Positions 50,088 to 59,208 of a stretch of DNA of 64,000 nt are shown here, piece after piece. Source of the stretch: DYRB01 sp963802205 (GTDB lineage Bacteria; Pseudomonadota; Gammaproteobacteria; Chromatiales; Chromatiaceae); assembly GCA_963802205.1 (NCBI GenBank), contig CAWDHW010000010.1, forward strand, positions 124,001 to 188,000, written 5' to 3'. The position numbers and the translations under genes are program-made. The notes under the pieces are model-generated. The model saw only the letters and a program-made list of their open reading frames with translations. It made no database searches and had not been told where the DNA came from. The first letter of the stretch is position 1. Every line of letters begins with the position of its first letter.

Positions 50088-50318
50088 ATGGCTGATTTTG
50101 ATCAAGAACTCGACGCCAGCGGCCTGAACTGCCCCCTGCCGATCCTGCGCGCCAAGAAGACGCTGAACGGCATGACCAGTGGCCAGGTGTTGCACATCAT
50201 CGCCACCGACCCGGGCTCGGTGAAGGACTTCGATGCCTTCGCCAAACAGACTGGCAACGTACTGATGGAGTCCAAGGAAGAGGGCGGCAAGTTCCACTTT
50301 CTGATCAAGAAGTCGTAA
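50088..50318 (+). CDS. tusA: sulfur carrier protein TusA
   Basis: 76 residues; the TusA/SirA fold with the CPxP motif (GLNCPLPILRAKK, reactive Cys15) near the start of helix 1. It accepts sulfane sulfur from the rhodanese and hands it on to DsrE-type proteins. ATG 50088 has GGAGG eight bases upstream. Cotranscribed with dsrE2, 126 bases ahead of it. Confidence 0.97.
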   Translation: MADFDQELDASGLNCPLPILRAKKTLNGMTSGQVLHIIATDPGSVKDFDAFAKQTGNVLMESKEEGGKFHFLIKKS

Positions 50319-50444
50319 GCCCTCCCTCCAGGGTTTCGACCCTGGACAGGCCTGTCCGCCGTTCGGCGGGCCTGGCGACCCCTTTCGGTGGCCCCGGGCC
50401 CAGATCAATCCCCCAGATCGACAACACGAGTCGAGGAGTGTCCG

Positions 50445-50924
50445 ATGGACGACAAGAAGCTGGCGATCATCGCCACCAAGGGTTCGCTGGACTGGGCCTA
50501 CCCCCCCTTCATCCTGGCCTCCACCGCCTCGGCGTTGGGCTATGAGACCCAGATTTTCTTCACCTTCTATGGCCTGCAACTGCTGAAGAAGAAGCTGACC
50601 CTGGAGGTCACCCCGCTCGGCAACCCCGGCATGCCCATGCCCGGGGGGATGGAGAAGTGGATGCCGGTCCTCCTCACCGCCCTGCCAGGCATGCAGGCGG
50701 TGATGACCATGATGATGAAGCAGAAGATGAAGGCCAAGGGCGTGGCGAGCATCGAGGAACTGCGCGAGCTGTGCATCGAGGCCGAGGTCAAGCTGATCGC
50801 CTGCCAGATGACCGTCGATCTGTTCGACATGGACCGAACCGACTTCATCGACGGGGTGGAGTACGCCGGGGCCGCCGCCTTCTTCGAGTTTGCAGGCGAG
50901 AGTGACATCTGCCTCTACATCTGA
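50445..50924 (+). CDS. dsrE2: DsrE2-type sulfur transfer protein
   Basis: 159 residues; DsrE/F/DrsE2 fold opening with KKLAIIATKGSLDWAYPPFILASTASALGYE. A Met-rich hydrophobic middle (PGMPMPGGMEKWMPVLLTALPGMQAVMTMMMKQKM) and the sulfur-binding cysteine in VKLIACQMTVDLF are typical of the DsrE2 group linked to rhd and tusA, probably membrane-associated. ATG 50445 has GGAG eight bases upstream. Followed by a strong terminator. Confidence 0.93.
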   Translation: MDDKKLAIIATKGSLDWAYPPFILASTASALGYETQIFFTFYGLQLLKKKLTLEVTPLGNPGMPMPGGMEKWMPVLLTALPGMQAVMTMMMKQKMKAKGVASIEELRELCIEAEVKLIACQMTVDLFDMDRTDFIDGVEYAGAAAFFEFAGESDICLYI

Positions 50925-50977
50925 TCGCCCCCAGACCTAGCCGGCTTGGCAAAAAGCCGCAGATCGCAGGAAGAGTA

Positions 50978-51015
50978 AATAGGCCGCCCCATAATACGGG
51001 GCGGCCTATTTTGTT
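50978..51015 (+). terminator. Rho-independent terminator of rhd-tusA-dsrE2
   Basis: 13-bp stem AATAGGCCGCCCC with its complement GGGGCGGCCTATT, loop ATAATAC, then TTGTTT. It lies ~55 bases after the dsrE2 stop. Confidence 0.9.
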
Positions 51016-51108
51016 TGGGGCTGGTCGCGATGATTGATGTTGGCTGTGCCTCGAACCAAACAGTCACTGCCATCCCCGGCGCAAATCCTGCCGCCAGCGA
51101 AACGCCGT

Positions 51109-52404
51109 CTAGAAGGTCTGGCTGACCTCGATGGCAATCAGGTTCAGGTTAGCCTTGTAATCGCCGGCGATGGCGGTGGTTCCATTGATGTCGGACTGGC
51201 CAGTGTAACGAACATCCCCTGTGTAGTTGCGGTCCTCGGTCAGGACGTACATATACCCGACCTCGACCGTGAGCCCCTTCCCGAACCCCTGGGCGACGCC
51301 AATACTGAAGAGCTGGCGGTCCATATCGGGCACGCGGGCGCTGAAATGGGCGTCGGGCTGCGCGGCCTCGTCATAGGAGTATCCGAGGCGCAACTGGGTC
51401 TTGGGGCGGATGTCGTAGGTGAGGCCAACACGAATGGCGTCGGCATCCACCCAGTCATTGGTGTCGCTGGAGATCCGCACGCCGGTGTTCTTGCCCATGA
51501 CATCGATCGACTCGAATTGGCTCCAGCCGATGCGGGTCCAGTCTACCTCGACCGCGAGTTGCGGATTGATCTCATAGCGCACGCCCAGTTGCAGGCGCCA
51601 GGGGAGGTTGAGGTCCAACTCTGCTGTTTGGCCCGGGGCCAGGCGTCTGAGCATGACCAGGGTCTGGTTCTGTGGGGTATAGGTCCCGTCAATAGGGACT
51701 GTGGCGGCGGAGTGGTAGCTGGCGCCAACACTCCAGGCGTCTTTGCGGAACATAAGCCCCAGGTTCCAGCCGAAACCCGATCCCGTACCCTCCAACTGTG
51801 CGAGCGAGGAATTGAGGACGGCCTGCTTGGCCCAGTAGTAATCGATCCCGGCGGATGCGGCAAAGTTGTCGTTGATGCGATAGCTGGCGGTAGGGGTGAT
51901 GTCGAGGATCTGGAGCTGACTCTGGGTTGGCTGATTGCCATTGGGGAGCGCAACCCGCCCGAGCCCGGGAATCGTCACATTCCGGCTCCCAGAGATGGGG
52001 GGGAAGGTGTTCAGTGGCCAGCGGGTCTCGAGCCCGAATGGCGTGTTGGCGCCCAGGCCTATGCGCCACTGGTCATTGACCTTCGCCACCGCCTGGAAGA
52101 TGGGGGCTGTCATCCACTGCGGTGTGTCACTGTCGCTCTTACCTGCAGCATTCTCCACGCTCAGGTTGAGATTGATGAACAGTGCCCCCAATGAAATGCT
52201 GGATTGGTCGTGAAAGGCCATCGCGGCGGAATTATAAGCAATGGCCCCAAGCTCCTCGGGGTTGGCGACCAGGGCGTTGGACAGGCTCAACCCGGCGGTG
52301 GACAACTCCGGCACGGCAAAGCCAGAAGCCAGGGCCTGCGGTGCAAAACCGGTGAAGCCCAGAGCCACGACCGCACTGACGTAAACCGACAGGATTTTTC
52401 TCAC
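51109..52404 (-). CDS. FadL/TodX-family outer-membrane transporter
   Basis: 431 residues from GTG 52404 (GGGGGA eight bases upstream; the frame continues ~23 codons further without signal). The signal peptide VRKILSVYVSAVVALGFTGFAPQALA precedes SGFAVPELSTAGLSLSNALVANPEELGAIAYNSAAMA, the N-terminal hatch motif of FadL porins, then many amphipathic strands ending in LNLIAIEVSQTF. FadL proteins move hydrophobic molecules such as fatty acids or aromatics through the outer membrane; the substrate is open. Divergent from a LysR gene, which may control it. Confidence 0.9.
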   Translation of the reverse strand: MRKILSVYVSAVVALGFTGFAPQALASGFAVPELSTAGLSLSNALVANPEELGAIAYNSAAMAFHDQSSISLGALFINLNLSVENAAGKSDSDTPQWMTAPIFQAVAKVNDQWRIGLGANTPFGLETRWPLNTFPPISGSRNVTIPGLGRVALPNGNQPTQSQLQILDITPTASYRINDNFAASAGIDYYWAKQAVLNSSLAQLEGTGSGFGWNLGLMFRKDAWSVGASYHSAATVPIDGTYTPQNQTLVMLRRLAPGQTAELDLNLPWRLQLGVRYEINPQLAVEVDWTRIGWSQFESIDVMGKNTGVRISSDTNDWVDADAIRVGLTYDIRPKTQLRLGYSYDEAAQPDAHFSARVPDMDRQLFSIGVAQGFGKGLTVEVGYMYVLTEDRNYTGDVRYTGQSDINGTTAIAGDYKANLNLIAIEVSQTF

Positions 52405-52607
52405 TTTTTTTGTCCCCCGAGTCTCGGATTGGTACGGTGCCCCAAGGCGTTTGCCGATCAAGGGCAATCCCACACTAGGTTAGGCTGAATTGTGGTTTTT
52501 TTCCAGCACTGTTGTTGCGAACACCGACATTGTCGCGAAAATTCGTCAGTCCGGGCTGGGCTGGGGCACCTACCACAAAGCATTGGGACCTTTCAGCATT
52601 TTGTGAT

Positions 52608-52622
52608 ATAAGGTTTTCTTAT
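52608..52622. promoter_or_regulatory. candidate LysR operator between fadL and the LysR gene
   Basis: ATAAGGTTTTCTTAT is a dyad (ATAAG-N5-CTTAT) with T-N11-A spacing, 30 bases upstream of ATG 52652. It closely resembles the ATAAG-N6-CTTAT dyads of the cbb region, so either related LysR proteins use similar half-sites or cross-regulation is possible. Confidence 0.5.
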
Positions 52623-52651
52623 TCCCACATGCGGTTTAGTTGAGTCTACCC

Positions 52652-53554
52652 ATGGCTGATCGAAGGCTCCAGGTCTTTCATACGGTCGCCCGTCTGTTGA
52701 GCTTTACCAAAGCGGCCGAAACGCTACACATGACCCAGCCGGCGGTGACCTTCCAGGTCCGCCAGCTCGAGGAGTACTTCAACACCCGCCTGTTCGACCG
52801 CACCCACAACCGCATCAGCCTGACCGAGGCCGGGCGCAAGGTCTTCGAGTACGCGGACCGCATCTTCGATATCTATGCAGAGATGGAGAACGCAGTCAGC
52901 GAGATCACGGGCGAGATCAGCGGCGCCCTGACCATCGGGGCCAGCACGACCATCGCCGAGTACATGCTCCCAACCCTGCTCGGGGACTTCAAAGAGAAAC
53001 ACCCGGATGTGGCCATTCACCTCAAGGTCTCCAACAGCGAGGGGGTGGTCTCCATGGTGGAGAACAACACCATCGACCTGGGTGTGGTGGAGTCGCCGGT
53101 GAGCAACAAGAACCTGGTGGTCGAGCCGTGCAAGCGTGACAAGCTGGTGGCCATAGTCCCCCCCAGCCATGCCCTGGCCAAGCTGGGTGCTGTCACCTTT
53201 CGCCAACTGATCGAGTACCCTTTCATCTGCCGCGAGGAAGGTTCAGGCACCCGGGAGGTCATCAACGACTACCTGTGCGAGCTGTCCAACTGCGACGCCG
53301 GGATCAAGATCGCAATGGAATTGGGCAGCCCGGAGGCCGTCAAGGGCGCCGTGGAGGCGGGGATGGGGGTCTCTGTCGTGTCCCAGGCCACCATCCAAAA
53401 GGAATTGCGCCTTGGGAGCCTGGTGGCCCTGATCCTAGACCCGCCCCTGGACCGCCCTTTTTCCTTCGTCCACCAGAAGCAGAAATTCCGGCTGCGGGTG
53501 ATGGAAGAGCTATTGGAGTTCGCCCGCGCCTACTGCAAGTCTCACTGCGACTGA
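52652..53554 (+). CDS. LysR-family transcriptional regulator (CysL/YeiE-like)
   Basis: 300 residues from ATG 52652. Winged helix DRRLQVFHTVARLLSFTKAAETLHMTQPAVTFQVRQLEEYF, then a substrate-binding domain with GALTIGASTTIAEYMLPTLLGDF and FICREEGSGTREVI. The GASTTI-EY pattern is that of the CysL/YeiE/selenium-associated group, several of which respond to sulfite or sulfur metabolites and some to reduced carbon. Divergent from the FadL porin. Distinct from CbbR at 19.7 kb. Confidence 0.88.
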   Translation: MADRRLQVFHTVARLLSFTKAAETLHMTQPAVTFQVRQLEEYFNTRLFDRTHNRISLTEAGRKVFEYADRIFDIYAEMENAVSEITGEISGALTIGASTTIAEYMLPTLLGDFKEKHPDVAIHLKVSNSEGVVSMVENNTIDLGVVESPVSNKNLVVEPCKRDKLVAIVPPSHALAKLGAVTFRQLIEYPFICREEGSGTREVINDYLCELSNCDAGIKIAMELGSPEAVKGAVEAGMGVSVVSQATIQKELRLGSLVALILDPPLDRPFSFVHQKQKFRLRVMEELLEFARAYCKSHCD

Positions 53555-53564
53555 GGATTGCAGC

Positions 53565-53966
53565 GTGTTTCCCCAGCAAGGCATGAATTCGGATGAGCGC
53601 AGGGTCACCCGGCTCTATCGGTCTTTGTCGGCCACCGACCGCGCCACACTGATAGCCTTCGGCGAGTTTCTGGCCCAGCGGGCCCTTGGGGCGACAGCGC
53701 CTGGGCCCGCGGCACGCCGGGAACCCGAGGTCATCGAGCGCCCGGGCAATGAGACGGTGGTGGCAGCCCTGAAGCGGCTGCGCCGGGTCTACACCATGCT
53801 CGACCACGGCGTCCTGCTCCACGATGCATCCGCCCTGATGTCTACCCACGTCCTGCAGGGGCGGCCCGCGGCGGACGTGATCGATGAGCTGGAAACCCTC
53901 TTCGCCCGCCACTATACCGCCTATCGTGAGGCCAGCGCCCCCGCCAGCCCCCCAGCCACCCAATAG
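53565..53966 (+). CDS. small unknown protein
   Basis: 133 residues from GTG 53565, which has GAGG eight bases upstream and lies 10 bases after the LysR stop. Content: RRVTRLYRSLSATDRATLIAFGEFLAQRA, a helical N-terminal half, a variable Pro/Ala linker, then VVAALKRLRRVYTMLDHGVLLHDASALMSTHVLQGRPAADVIDELETLFARHY, again helical. No signal, membrane or metal site. Probably cotranscribed with the LysR gene and the permease, 20 bases downstream. Function not recognised. Confidence 0.75.
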   Translation: MFPQQGMNSDERRVTRLYRSLSATDRATLIAFGEFLAQRALGATAPGPAARREPEVIERPGNETVVAALKRLRRVYTMLDHGVLLHDASALMSTHVLQGRPAADVIDELETLFARHYTAYREASAPASPPATQ

Positions 53967-53986
53967 TCATCAGGATCGGTCGCCGC

Positions 53987-55045
53987 ATGAACGCCGTCTC
54001 GGACTGGTTCCGGCGCTATTTCTCAGACCCACAGATCATCTTCCTCTCCGTGGCCTTGGTGGTCGGCTTCGGCGTCGTATTGACCATGGGGGACATGCTG
54101 ACCCCGGTCCTGGCCAGCATCGTCATCGCTTACCTACTCAACGGGCTGGTGGGCTTCTTCGAGCGCCTGGGCTGGCCGCGCCTGGCGGGCGTCCTGGTGG
54201 TCTACAGCGCCTTCATGCTCTTCGTCGTCCTGGTCTTGGTGTGGGTTCTGCCCCTGGCATCGAGGCAGGTGACGGACCTGTTCCAGCAGTTGCCGAACAT
54301 GATTTCCCGGGGTCAACAGGCCCTGATGCAGCTCCCGGAGCGCTATCCGGATCTGATGACCGCGGTCCAGATCCAGGAACTCATCGATGTCATCCGCGCC
54401 GAGATCGCGGGGTGGGGACAGCGCGCCCTGACCTGGTCCCTGGGGTCCGTCGTTGGCCTCATCACGCTCGCGGTCTATCTGGTCCTGATGCCGCTCCTGG
54501 TGTTCTTCTTCCTCAAGGACCGCGATCTCATCATCGGTTGGTTCGGGAGTTATCTCCCCAGGCACAGGCTATTCGCCGGGACCGTCTGGCGCGACGTAGA
54601 CCGACAGATCTCCAATTACATCCGCGGCAAGTTCTGGGAGGTCCTTATCGTCTGGGCGGCGAGCTACATCGCCTTCCATGCCCTGGGGCTCAAATTCGCT
54701 ATGTTGCTGGCGGTCCTCGTCGGGCTATCGGTGATCGTGCCCTACATCGGGGCCACTGTGGTTACGATTCCCGTGGTTCTGATCGCCTGGTTCCAGTGGG
54801 GCTGGGGTCCCGATTTCGGCTGGCTGGTGGCGGCCTATTTCATCATCCAGGCCCTCGACGGTAACGTCCTTGTCCCCCTCCTGTTCTCCGAGGTGGTGGA
54901 TCTCCACCCGGTAGCGATCATGGTCGCCATCCTGGTCTTCGGCGGGCTCTGGGGCTTTTGGGGGGTCTTCTTTGCAATACCACTGGCAACCCTGGTGCAG
55001 GCCATCCTGGTCGCATGGCCCCGGCCTGAGCTAGCTCAGGGATAG
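53987..55045 (+). CDS. AI-2E/PerM-family membrane transporter
   Basis: 352 residues with about eight membrane segments in the family order: two near the N-terminus (IIFLSVALVVGFGVVLTM, LTPVLASIVIAYLLNGLVGFF), then VLVVYSAFMLFVVLVLVWVLPL, a soluble loop (residues ~85-150), VVGLITLAVYLVLMPLLVFFFLKDRD and the C-terminal block with SVIVPYIGATVVTIPVVLIAWFQWG. Members export the quorum molecule AI-2 or act as Na+/H+ antiporters; many are uncharacterised. Short gaps suggest the LysR gene, the 133-residue gene and this one share a transcript. Confidence 0.9.
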   Translation: MNAVSDWFRRYFSDPQIIFLSVALVVGFGVVLTMGDMLTPVLASIVIAYLLNGLVGFFERLGWPRLAGVLVVYSAFMLFVVLVLVWVLPLASRQVTDLFQQLPNMISRGQQALMQLPERYPDLMTAVQIQELIDVIRAEIAGWGQRALTWSLGSVVGLITLAVYLVLMPLLVFFFLKDRDLIIGWFGSYLPRHRLFAGTVWRDVDRQISNYIRGKFWEVLIVWAASYIAFHALGLKFAMLLAVLVGLSVIVPYIGATVVTIPVVLIAWFQWGWGPDFGWLVAAYFIIQALDGNVLVPLLFSEVVDLHPVAIMVAILVFGGLWGFWGVFFAIPLATLVQAILVAWPRPELAQG

Positions 55046-55069
55046 CCGCAGCTGTCGATCCGCAGACAT

Positions 55070-55432
55070 TCAGTCCCCCGCGAGGTCCAGCAGAATGTCC
55101 GACACCCCGGGTGCTAGGCCGAGGTAGGGGGTGATGTGCATCCGAACCTTGGGGTGCTCGGACTGTTTTCCGGCGACCTCCCGAGGGATGTCCTCGGCCA
55201 CATGGCGGCCGGCGGAGAGGAAGTAGGGCATGACCACGATCTCCCCTGCCCCGGCCCGCACCGCCGCCTCGATGCCGTCGGGTATGGAAGGAGCGGCAAT
55301 CTCCAGGAAGGCGCAACTGACGCTGTCGAAGCGCCCGACGGCGCGAGGGGCCAGGGCGGCGGCAAGTTGACGTACTTCCTCATTGGATGCCTCGCGGCGG
55401 CTGCCATGAGCGACGACGAGCAGGTGACGCAT
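55070..55432 (-). CDS. cbiX: short CbiX/SirB-type sirohydrochlorin chelatase
   Basis: 120 residues; single-domain chelatase of the CbiX-small type, MRHLLVVAHGSRREASNEEVRQLA with the metal-site His near the N-terminus, and VVMPYFLSAGRHVAEDIP with the second His. It inserts cobalt, nickel or iron into sirohydrochlorin for cobalamin or siroheme. Convergent with the permease gene (24-base gap). With trifunctional cysG 7 kb away, cobalt is the likelier metal. Confidence 0.88.
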   Translation of the reverse strand: MRHLLVVAHGSRREASNEEVRQLAAALAPRAVGRFDSVSCAFLEIAAPSIPDGIEAAVRAGAGEIVVMPYFLSAGRHVAEDIPREVAGKQSEHPKVRMHITPYLGLAPGVSDILLDLAGD

Positions 55433-55573
55433 GGGGGATCCTGTTCGATGAGATGAACCTACGGGGCACGAGGCAGGCCTCGGCCCGTACCTTTACGCTA
55501 ATCTCGACGTTAGCGAATTGCCTCTCACGAGATATGCGCGATGGCATGACCTCTACCTCGCGTCCGGTCGGAC

Positions 55574-58237
55574 CTAGAGGAGGCACTTGGAGGCGACCTC
55601 GAAGGCGTCCGGAGACAGCCCAGGGGTGGCCAGGATGCGCTCCAGCTCCCCGCGCATCAGCCCCTGGCGCTCCGGGTCGTAGCGCCGCCAGCGAGCCAGG
55701 GTCTGGAGCAGACGAGAGGCGATCTGGGGGTTGTGGGGATCGATCTCCAGCACCCGGTCGGCGAGGAAACGATAACCGGCCCCGTCGCCCGAGTGGAAGC
55801 GTACCGGGTTGGCGGTGCAGAAGACCGCCACCAGGCTGCGTACCCGGTTGGGATTGCCGCTGTCGTAGGCGGGGTGGCCGATCAGGGCCGAGACCCGTTG
55901 CAGGGTCTCGGGGTGACGGCTCATGGCCTGGATGCTGAACCACTTGTCCAGGACCAGGGCGTCGCCGGACCAGCGCTCGTAGAAGCTGTCCAGGGCCTCC
56001 CGTGCCACCAGATCCCGCCCCGGGGCGTCGCCGTCGTCCACCAGCAGGCGCAGGGCGGCAATGGCGTCGGTCATATTGTCACCACCACGGTACTGAGCCA
56101 GGGTCAGGCTGCGGGCCGTCTCGCTCTGACCTGCCATCAGATACCCCAGACAGAGGTTCTTGAGGGCACGCCGGCCCATGGCGACTGGGGTCAGGTCATG
56201 GTGCTGGGTGACAGCGTCGCAATTGCGACCGTAGACCGCGAGCAGTTCGGCATTGAGTTCCGCAGCGACGGCCTGGCGCAGGGTCTCGCAGGCACGATGG
56301 ATACCGTCCACATCGACTTGGGCCATCTGATCCCCCAGATAGCCCTCCCCAGGAAGACTCAGGATCTCGGCCAGCAGGGCCGGGGAGGCTGCGGTGTCCG
56401 TCAGGGCGCGACGGAAGGCGGCGATGTAGCCCACCGGGACCTGGGTCTCAGGCTCGGTCACCAGGCGCAGCAACAGGCGCTGAGTGAGGCTCTGGGCGGC
56501 GTCCCAGCGGTTGAAGCCATCGCCGTCGTGGGCCATGAGGAACATCAGATCCTCGTCCCGCCAGTCGCGTCGCAACCGCACCGGGGCGGAAAAACCGCGC
56601 AGCAGCGACGGCACGGGTCGCACCGGGACATCGGCGAAGCGGAAGCGATGCTCGGCCTCCGACAGTTCCAGGAGTCGGGTCCCACCCGGCACCGGAACGG
56701 CCGCATCCTCCCCGTCCAGGCGCAAGGGCAGGTCCAGGCCGTCAGCGTCGAGCAGACCCAGTGCGAAGGGGATATGCAGTGGCAGCTTGTCGGGCTGGCC
56801 CGGGGTCGCCGGGGTGGACTGGCGCAGGGTCAGGGTGTAGATCCGGGCCGAGGCGTCGTAGGCATCCTCGACCTCGATCGCCGGGGTCCCGGCCTGGCTG
56901 TACCAGCGGCGGAACTGGGTCAGGTCCCGCCCGCTCGCCTCCTCCATGCAGCGCACGAAATCCTCGGTGGTGACGGCCTGGCCGTCGTGGCGCTGGAAAT
57001 AGAGGTCAGTGGCGCGGCGGAAGGCCTCCGGGCCCAGCAGGGTCGCCTGCATCCGCACCAGTTCCGCCCCCTTCTCGTACACGGTAGCGGTGTAGAAATT
57101 GTTGATCTCGATGTAGGAATCCGGTCGAACCGGGTGAGCCATGGGGCCAGAGTCTTCGGCAAACTGCCGCCCGCGCAGGTTCCGCACATCGTTGATGCGC
57201 TTGACCGCGCGGGCCCCCATGTCGGCGGAGAACTCCTGATCCCGGTAGACGGTGAAGCCCTCCTTGAGGCTCAACTGGAACCAGTCCCGGCAGGTGATGC
57301 GGTTGCCGGTCCAGTTGTGGAAATACTCGTGGGCTATGACGCCTTCGATACCTAAGTAGTCCTGGTCTGTGGCGGTATCCGGCCGGGCCAGGACGAACTT
57401 GGCGTTGAAGACGTTGAGCCCCTTGTTCTCCATGGCGCCCATGTTGAAGTGGCTGGCGGCGACGATCTGGTAGAGGTCCAGGTCGTACTCACGCCCATAG
57501 CGCGCCTCGTCCCAGGCCATGGCCGCCTTGAGGGAGCGCATGGCGTGGGCGCATTGGTCCAGGCTCGAAGGCTCGACATAGATTCGCAGCCCCACCGGAC
57601 GGCCGGAGGCGGTGATGAAACGGTCCTCGACGGCGGCGAGGTCCCCGGCCACCAGGGCGAAGAGATAGCTGGGCTTGGGGAAGGGGTCCTCCCAGCGGGC
57701 CAGGTGGCGCCCGTCCTCGACGGTGTGGCGTTCCCCTGGGTTGCCGTTGGCCAGCAGCACCGGATACCGCGCCTGGTCGGCTACAAGGGTGACACCGAAG
57801 CGGGCCATGACATCCGGGCGGTCCAAGTAATAGGTGATGCGCCTGAATCCCTCCGCCTCGCACTGGGTGCAGAGCATCTGGCCGGACTGGTAGAGCCCCT
57901 CCAGGGCCGTGTTGAGGATGGGGTGGATGCGTACCCGGGTGGTCAGCTCGAAGCGATCCGGGACCCGCTTGAGGATCAGGGCCTCGTCCGTCACCCGGTA
58001 CTCGTCCAGCCCCAGGGGCCGGCCATCCAGGGCAACGGCAATCAGTTCCAGTTGCTCCCCGTCCAGGCGCAGTTCCTCCCCCCCGCGCCGGGCCGCCGGG
58101 TTGCGCCGGAAGGCGATGGCCGCGCTGACCTGGGTGGTCTCGGGGTCGAGGTCGAAGTGCAAATCGACGCGGTCGATCAGGAATTCCGGCGGGAGATAAT
58201 CCTTCAGCAGGGTGGGGTGGGGAGTGTCGCGGTACAT
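55574..58237 (-). CDS. pepN: aminopeptidase N (alanyl aminopeptidase, M1 family)
   Basis: 887 residues from ATG 58237, equal to the PepN family. The exopeptidase motif FNMGAMENKGLN, zinc motif VIAHEYFHNWTGNRITCRDWFQLSLKEGFTVYRD (HExxH + 18 + E) and the C-terminal helical domain (ALDSFYERWSGDALVLDKWFSIQA..., FHSGDGAGYRFLADRVLEIDPHNPQIASRL) are all present. Cytoplasmic broad-specificity aminopeptidase. Unlike the exported M1-like protein at 41.3 kb it retains GAMEN. The upstream extension of the frame (to 58330) has no supporting site. Confidence 0.96.
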   Translation of the reverse strand: MYRDTPHPTLLKDYLPPEFLIDRVDLHFDLDPETTQVSAAIAFRRNPAARRGGEELRLDGEQLELIAVALDGRPLGLDEYRVTDEALILKRVPDRFELTTRVRIHPILNTALEGLYQSGQMLCTQCEAEGFRRITYYLDRPDVMARFGVTLVADQARYPVLLANGNPGERHTVEDGRHLARWEDPFPKPSYLFALVAGDLAAVEDRFITASGRPVGLRIYVEPSSLDQCAHAMRSLKAAMAWDEARYGREYDLDLYQIVAASHFNMGAMENKGLNVFNAKFVLARPDTATDQDYLGIEGVIAHEYFHNWTGNRITCRDWFQLSLKEGFTVYRDQEFSADMGARAVKRINDVRNLRGRQFAEDSGPMAHPVRPDSYIEINNFYTATVYEKGAELVRMQATLLGPEAFRRATDLYFQRHDGQAVTTEDFVRCMEEASGRDLTQFRRWYSQAGTPAIEVEDAYDASARIYTLTLRQSTPATPGQPDKLPLHIPFALGLLDADGLDLPLRLDGEDAAVPVPGGTRLLELSEAEHRFRFADVPVRPVPSLLRGFSAPVRLRRDWRDEDLMFLMAHDGDGFNRWDAAQSLTQRLLLRLVTEPETQVPVGYIAAFRRALTDTAASPALLAEILSLPGEGYLGDQMAQVDVDGIHRACETLRQAVAAELNAELLAVYGRNCDAVTQHHDLTPVAMGRRALKNLCLGYLMAGQSETARSLTLAQYRGGDNMTDAIAALRLLVDDGDAPGRDLVAREALDSFYERWSGDALVLDKWFSIQAMSRHPETLQRVSALIGHPAYDSGNPNRVRSLVAVFCTANPVRFHSGDGAGYRFLADRVLEIDPHNPQIASRLLQTLARWRRYDPERQGLMRGELERILATPGLSPDAFEVASKCLL

Positions 58238-58525
58238 GGCCGGCCTCGGGTCTCCGGCGCCTGGGCGCCGATGGGTGTGCTTTAGGGCACGCAGGGGACG
58301 AAGCAGAGCCCAAAGCGGCCCTAATGGCAAGCCTGGGTCGGGCCTGGTCCCGCGCCTGGCGGAGCATCGAGCAGAATGCCGAGCCGTCCCGATCCCCTTG
58401 ACCTTCGCGCCCCCGAATCCCCATCTGTCCGGCCCAAGCGGCGATTTTCAAGGCCGCCGAATCGTGCCTTAATAGGATCACCAATCCTGCCCGCAGCGGG
58501 GAACCTGCCCCGGAGTCCATGCCCC
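58238..58525. other. gap between divergent pepN and grxC
   Basis: 288 bases with no recognised gene; frames that cross it are continuations of the flanking genes without upstream ribosome-binding sites. Promoters for both genes are expected here but no clear -10/-35 pair stands out. Confidence 0.5.
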
Positions 58526-58780
58526 ATGCCGTCCGTCACCCTCTACACCACCGCCGTCTGTCCCTACTGCGTGCGCGCCAAGCATCTGCTGCAGCGCAAG
58601 GGCGTGGAGTATCACGAGATCCGCGTCGATCACGACCACGACCAGATGCAGCACATGATGGAGATCACCCGGCGCCATACGGTGCCGCAGATCTTTATCG
58701 GCGAGCGGCATGTGGGGGGCTTCGACGACTTGGCCCGGCTGGACGCCCGCGGCGAGCTCGACCCGCTCCTTGGGTTATGA
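58526..58780 (+). CDS. grxC: glutaredoxin 3
   Basis: 84 residues, dithiol active site CPYC at 12-15 (TLYTTAVCPYCVRAKHLL), the TVPQIFIG cis-Pro region and the GG-FDDL glutathione-binding turn. Reduces disulfides with glutathione. ATG 58526 follows CCGGAGTCC. Its stop overlaps the hslR start (ATGA), so the two are coupled. Confidence 0.95.
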   Translation: MPSVTLYTTAVCPYCVRAKHLLQRKGVEYHEIRVDHDHDQMQHMMEITRRHTVPQIFIGERHVGGFDDLARLDARGELDPLLGL

Positions 58781-59199
58781 GCGGCCCCGGTGCCCAGCCC
58801 GGCCTGGCGGTTGAGGTCGAGGCCCTGCGCATCGACAAGTGGCTTTGGGCCGCGCGCTTCTTCAAGACGCGCCACCTGGCGGTGGAGGCCATCGACGCCG
58901 GCAAGGTCGAGATCGACGGTCAGCGCGCCAAGCCCGCCAAGACCGTCCACCCGGGAACCCGGGTGACCATCCGCAAGGACGCACTGACCTGGGAGATCGA
59001 GGTCCTAGGCGTCTCCCGGCAGCGTCGCCCTGCCGCGGAGGCGTTGCTGCTCTATCGCGAGGACGAGGCCAGCCGCCTGCGGCGTCAGGAGCAGGCCCGG
59101 GCGCGACGCGAGACCGCCATCTACCCTGATGGCGCCACCCGGCCGAGCAAACGCGACCGCCGCCTGATCCGGCGGTTTACCGACCCGACAGGGGACTGA
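58777..59199 (+). CDS. hslR: ribosome-associated heat shock protein Hsp15 (S4 domain)
   Basis: 140 residues; S4 RNA-binding domain ALRIDKWLWAARFFKTRHLAVEAIDAGKVEIDGQRAKPAKTV, then a basic Arg-rich helix (DEASRLRRQEQARARRE). Hsp15 rescues stalled 50S subunits carrying peptidyl-tRNA. ATG 58777 overlaps the grxC stop by four bases. Confidence 0.92.
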   Translation: MSGPGAQPGLAVEVEALRIDKWLWAARFFKTRHLAVEAIDAGKVEIDGQRAKPAKTVHPGTRVTIRKDALTWEIEVLGVSRQRRPAAEALLLYREDEASRLRRQEQARARRETAIYPDGATRPSKRDRRLIRRFTDPTGD

Positions 59200-59208
59200 C
59201 CCAGCATC

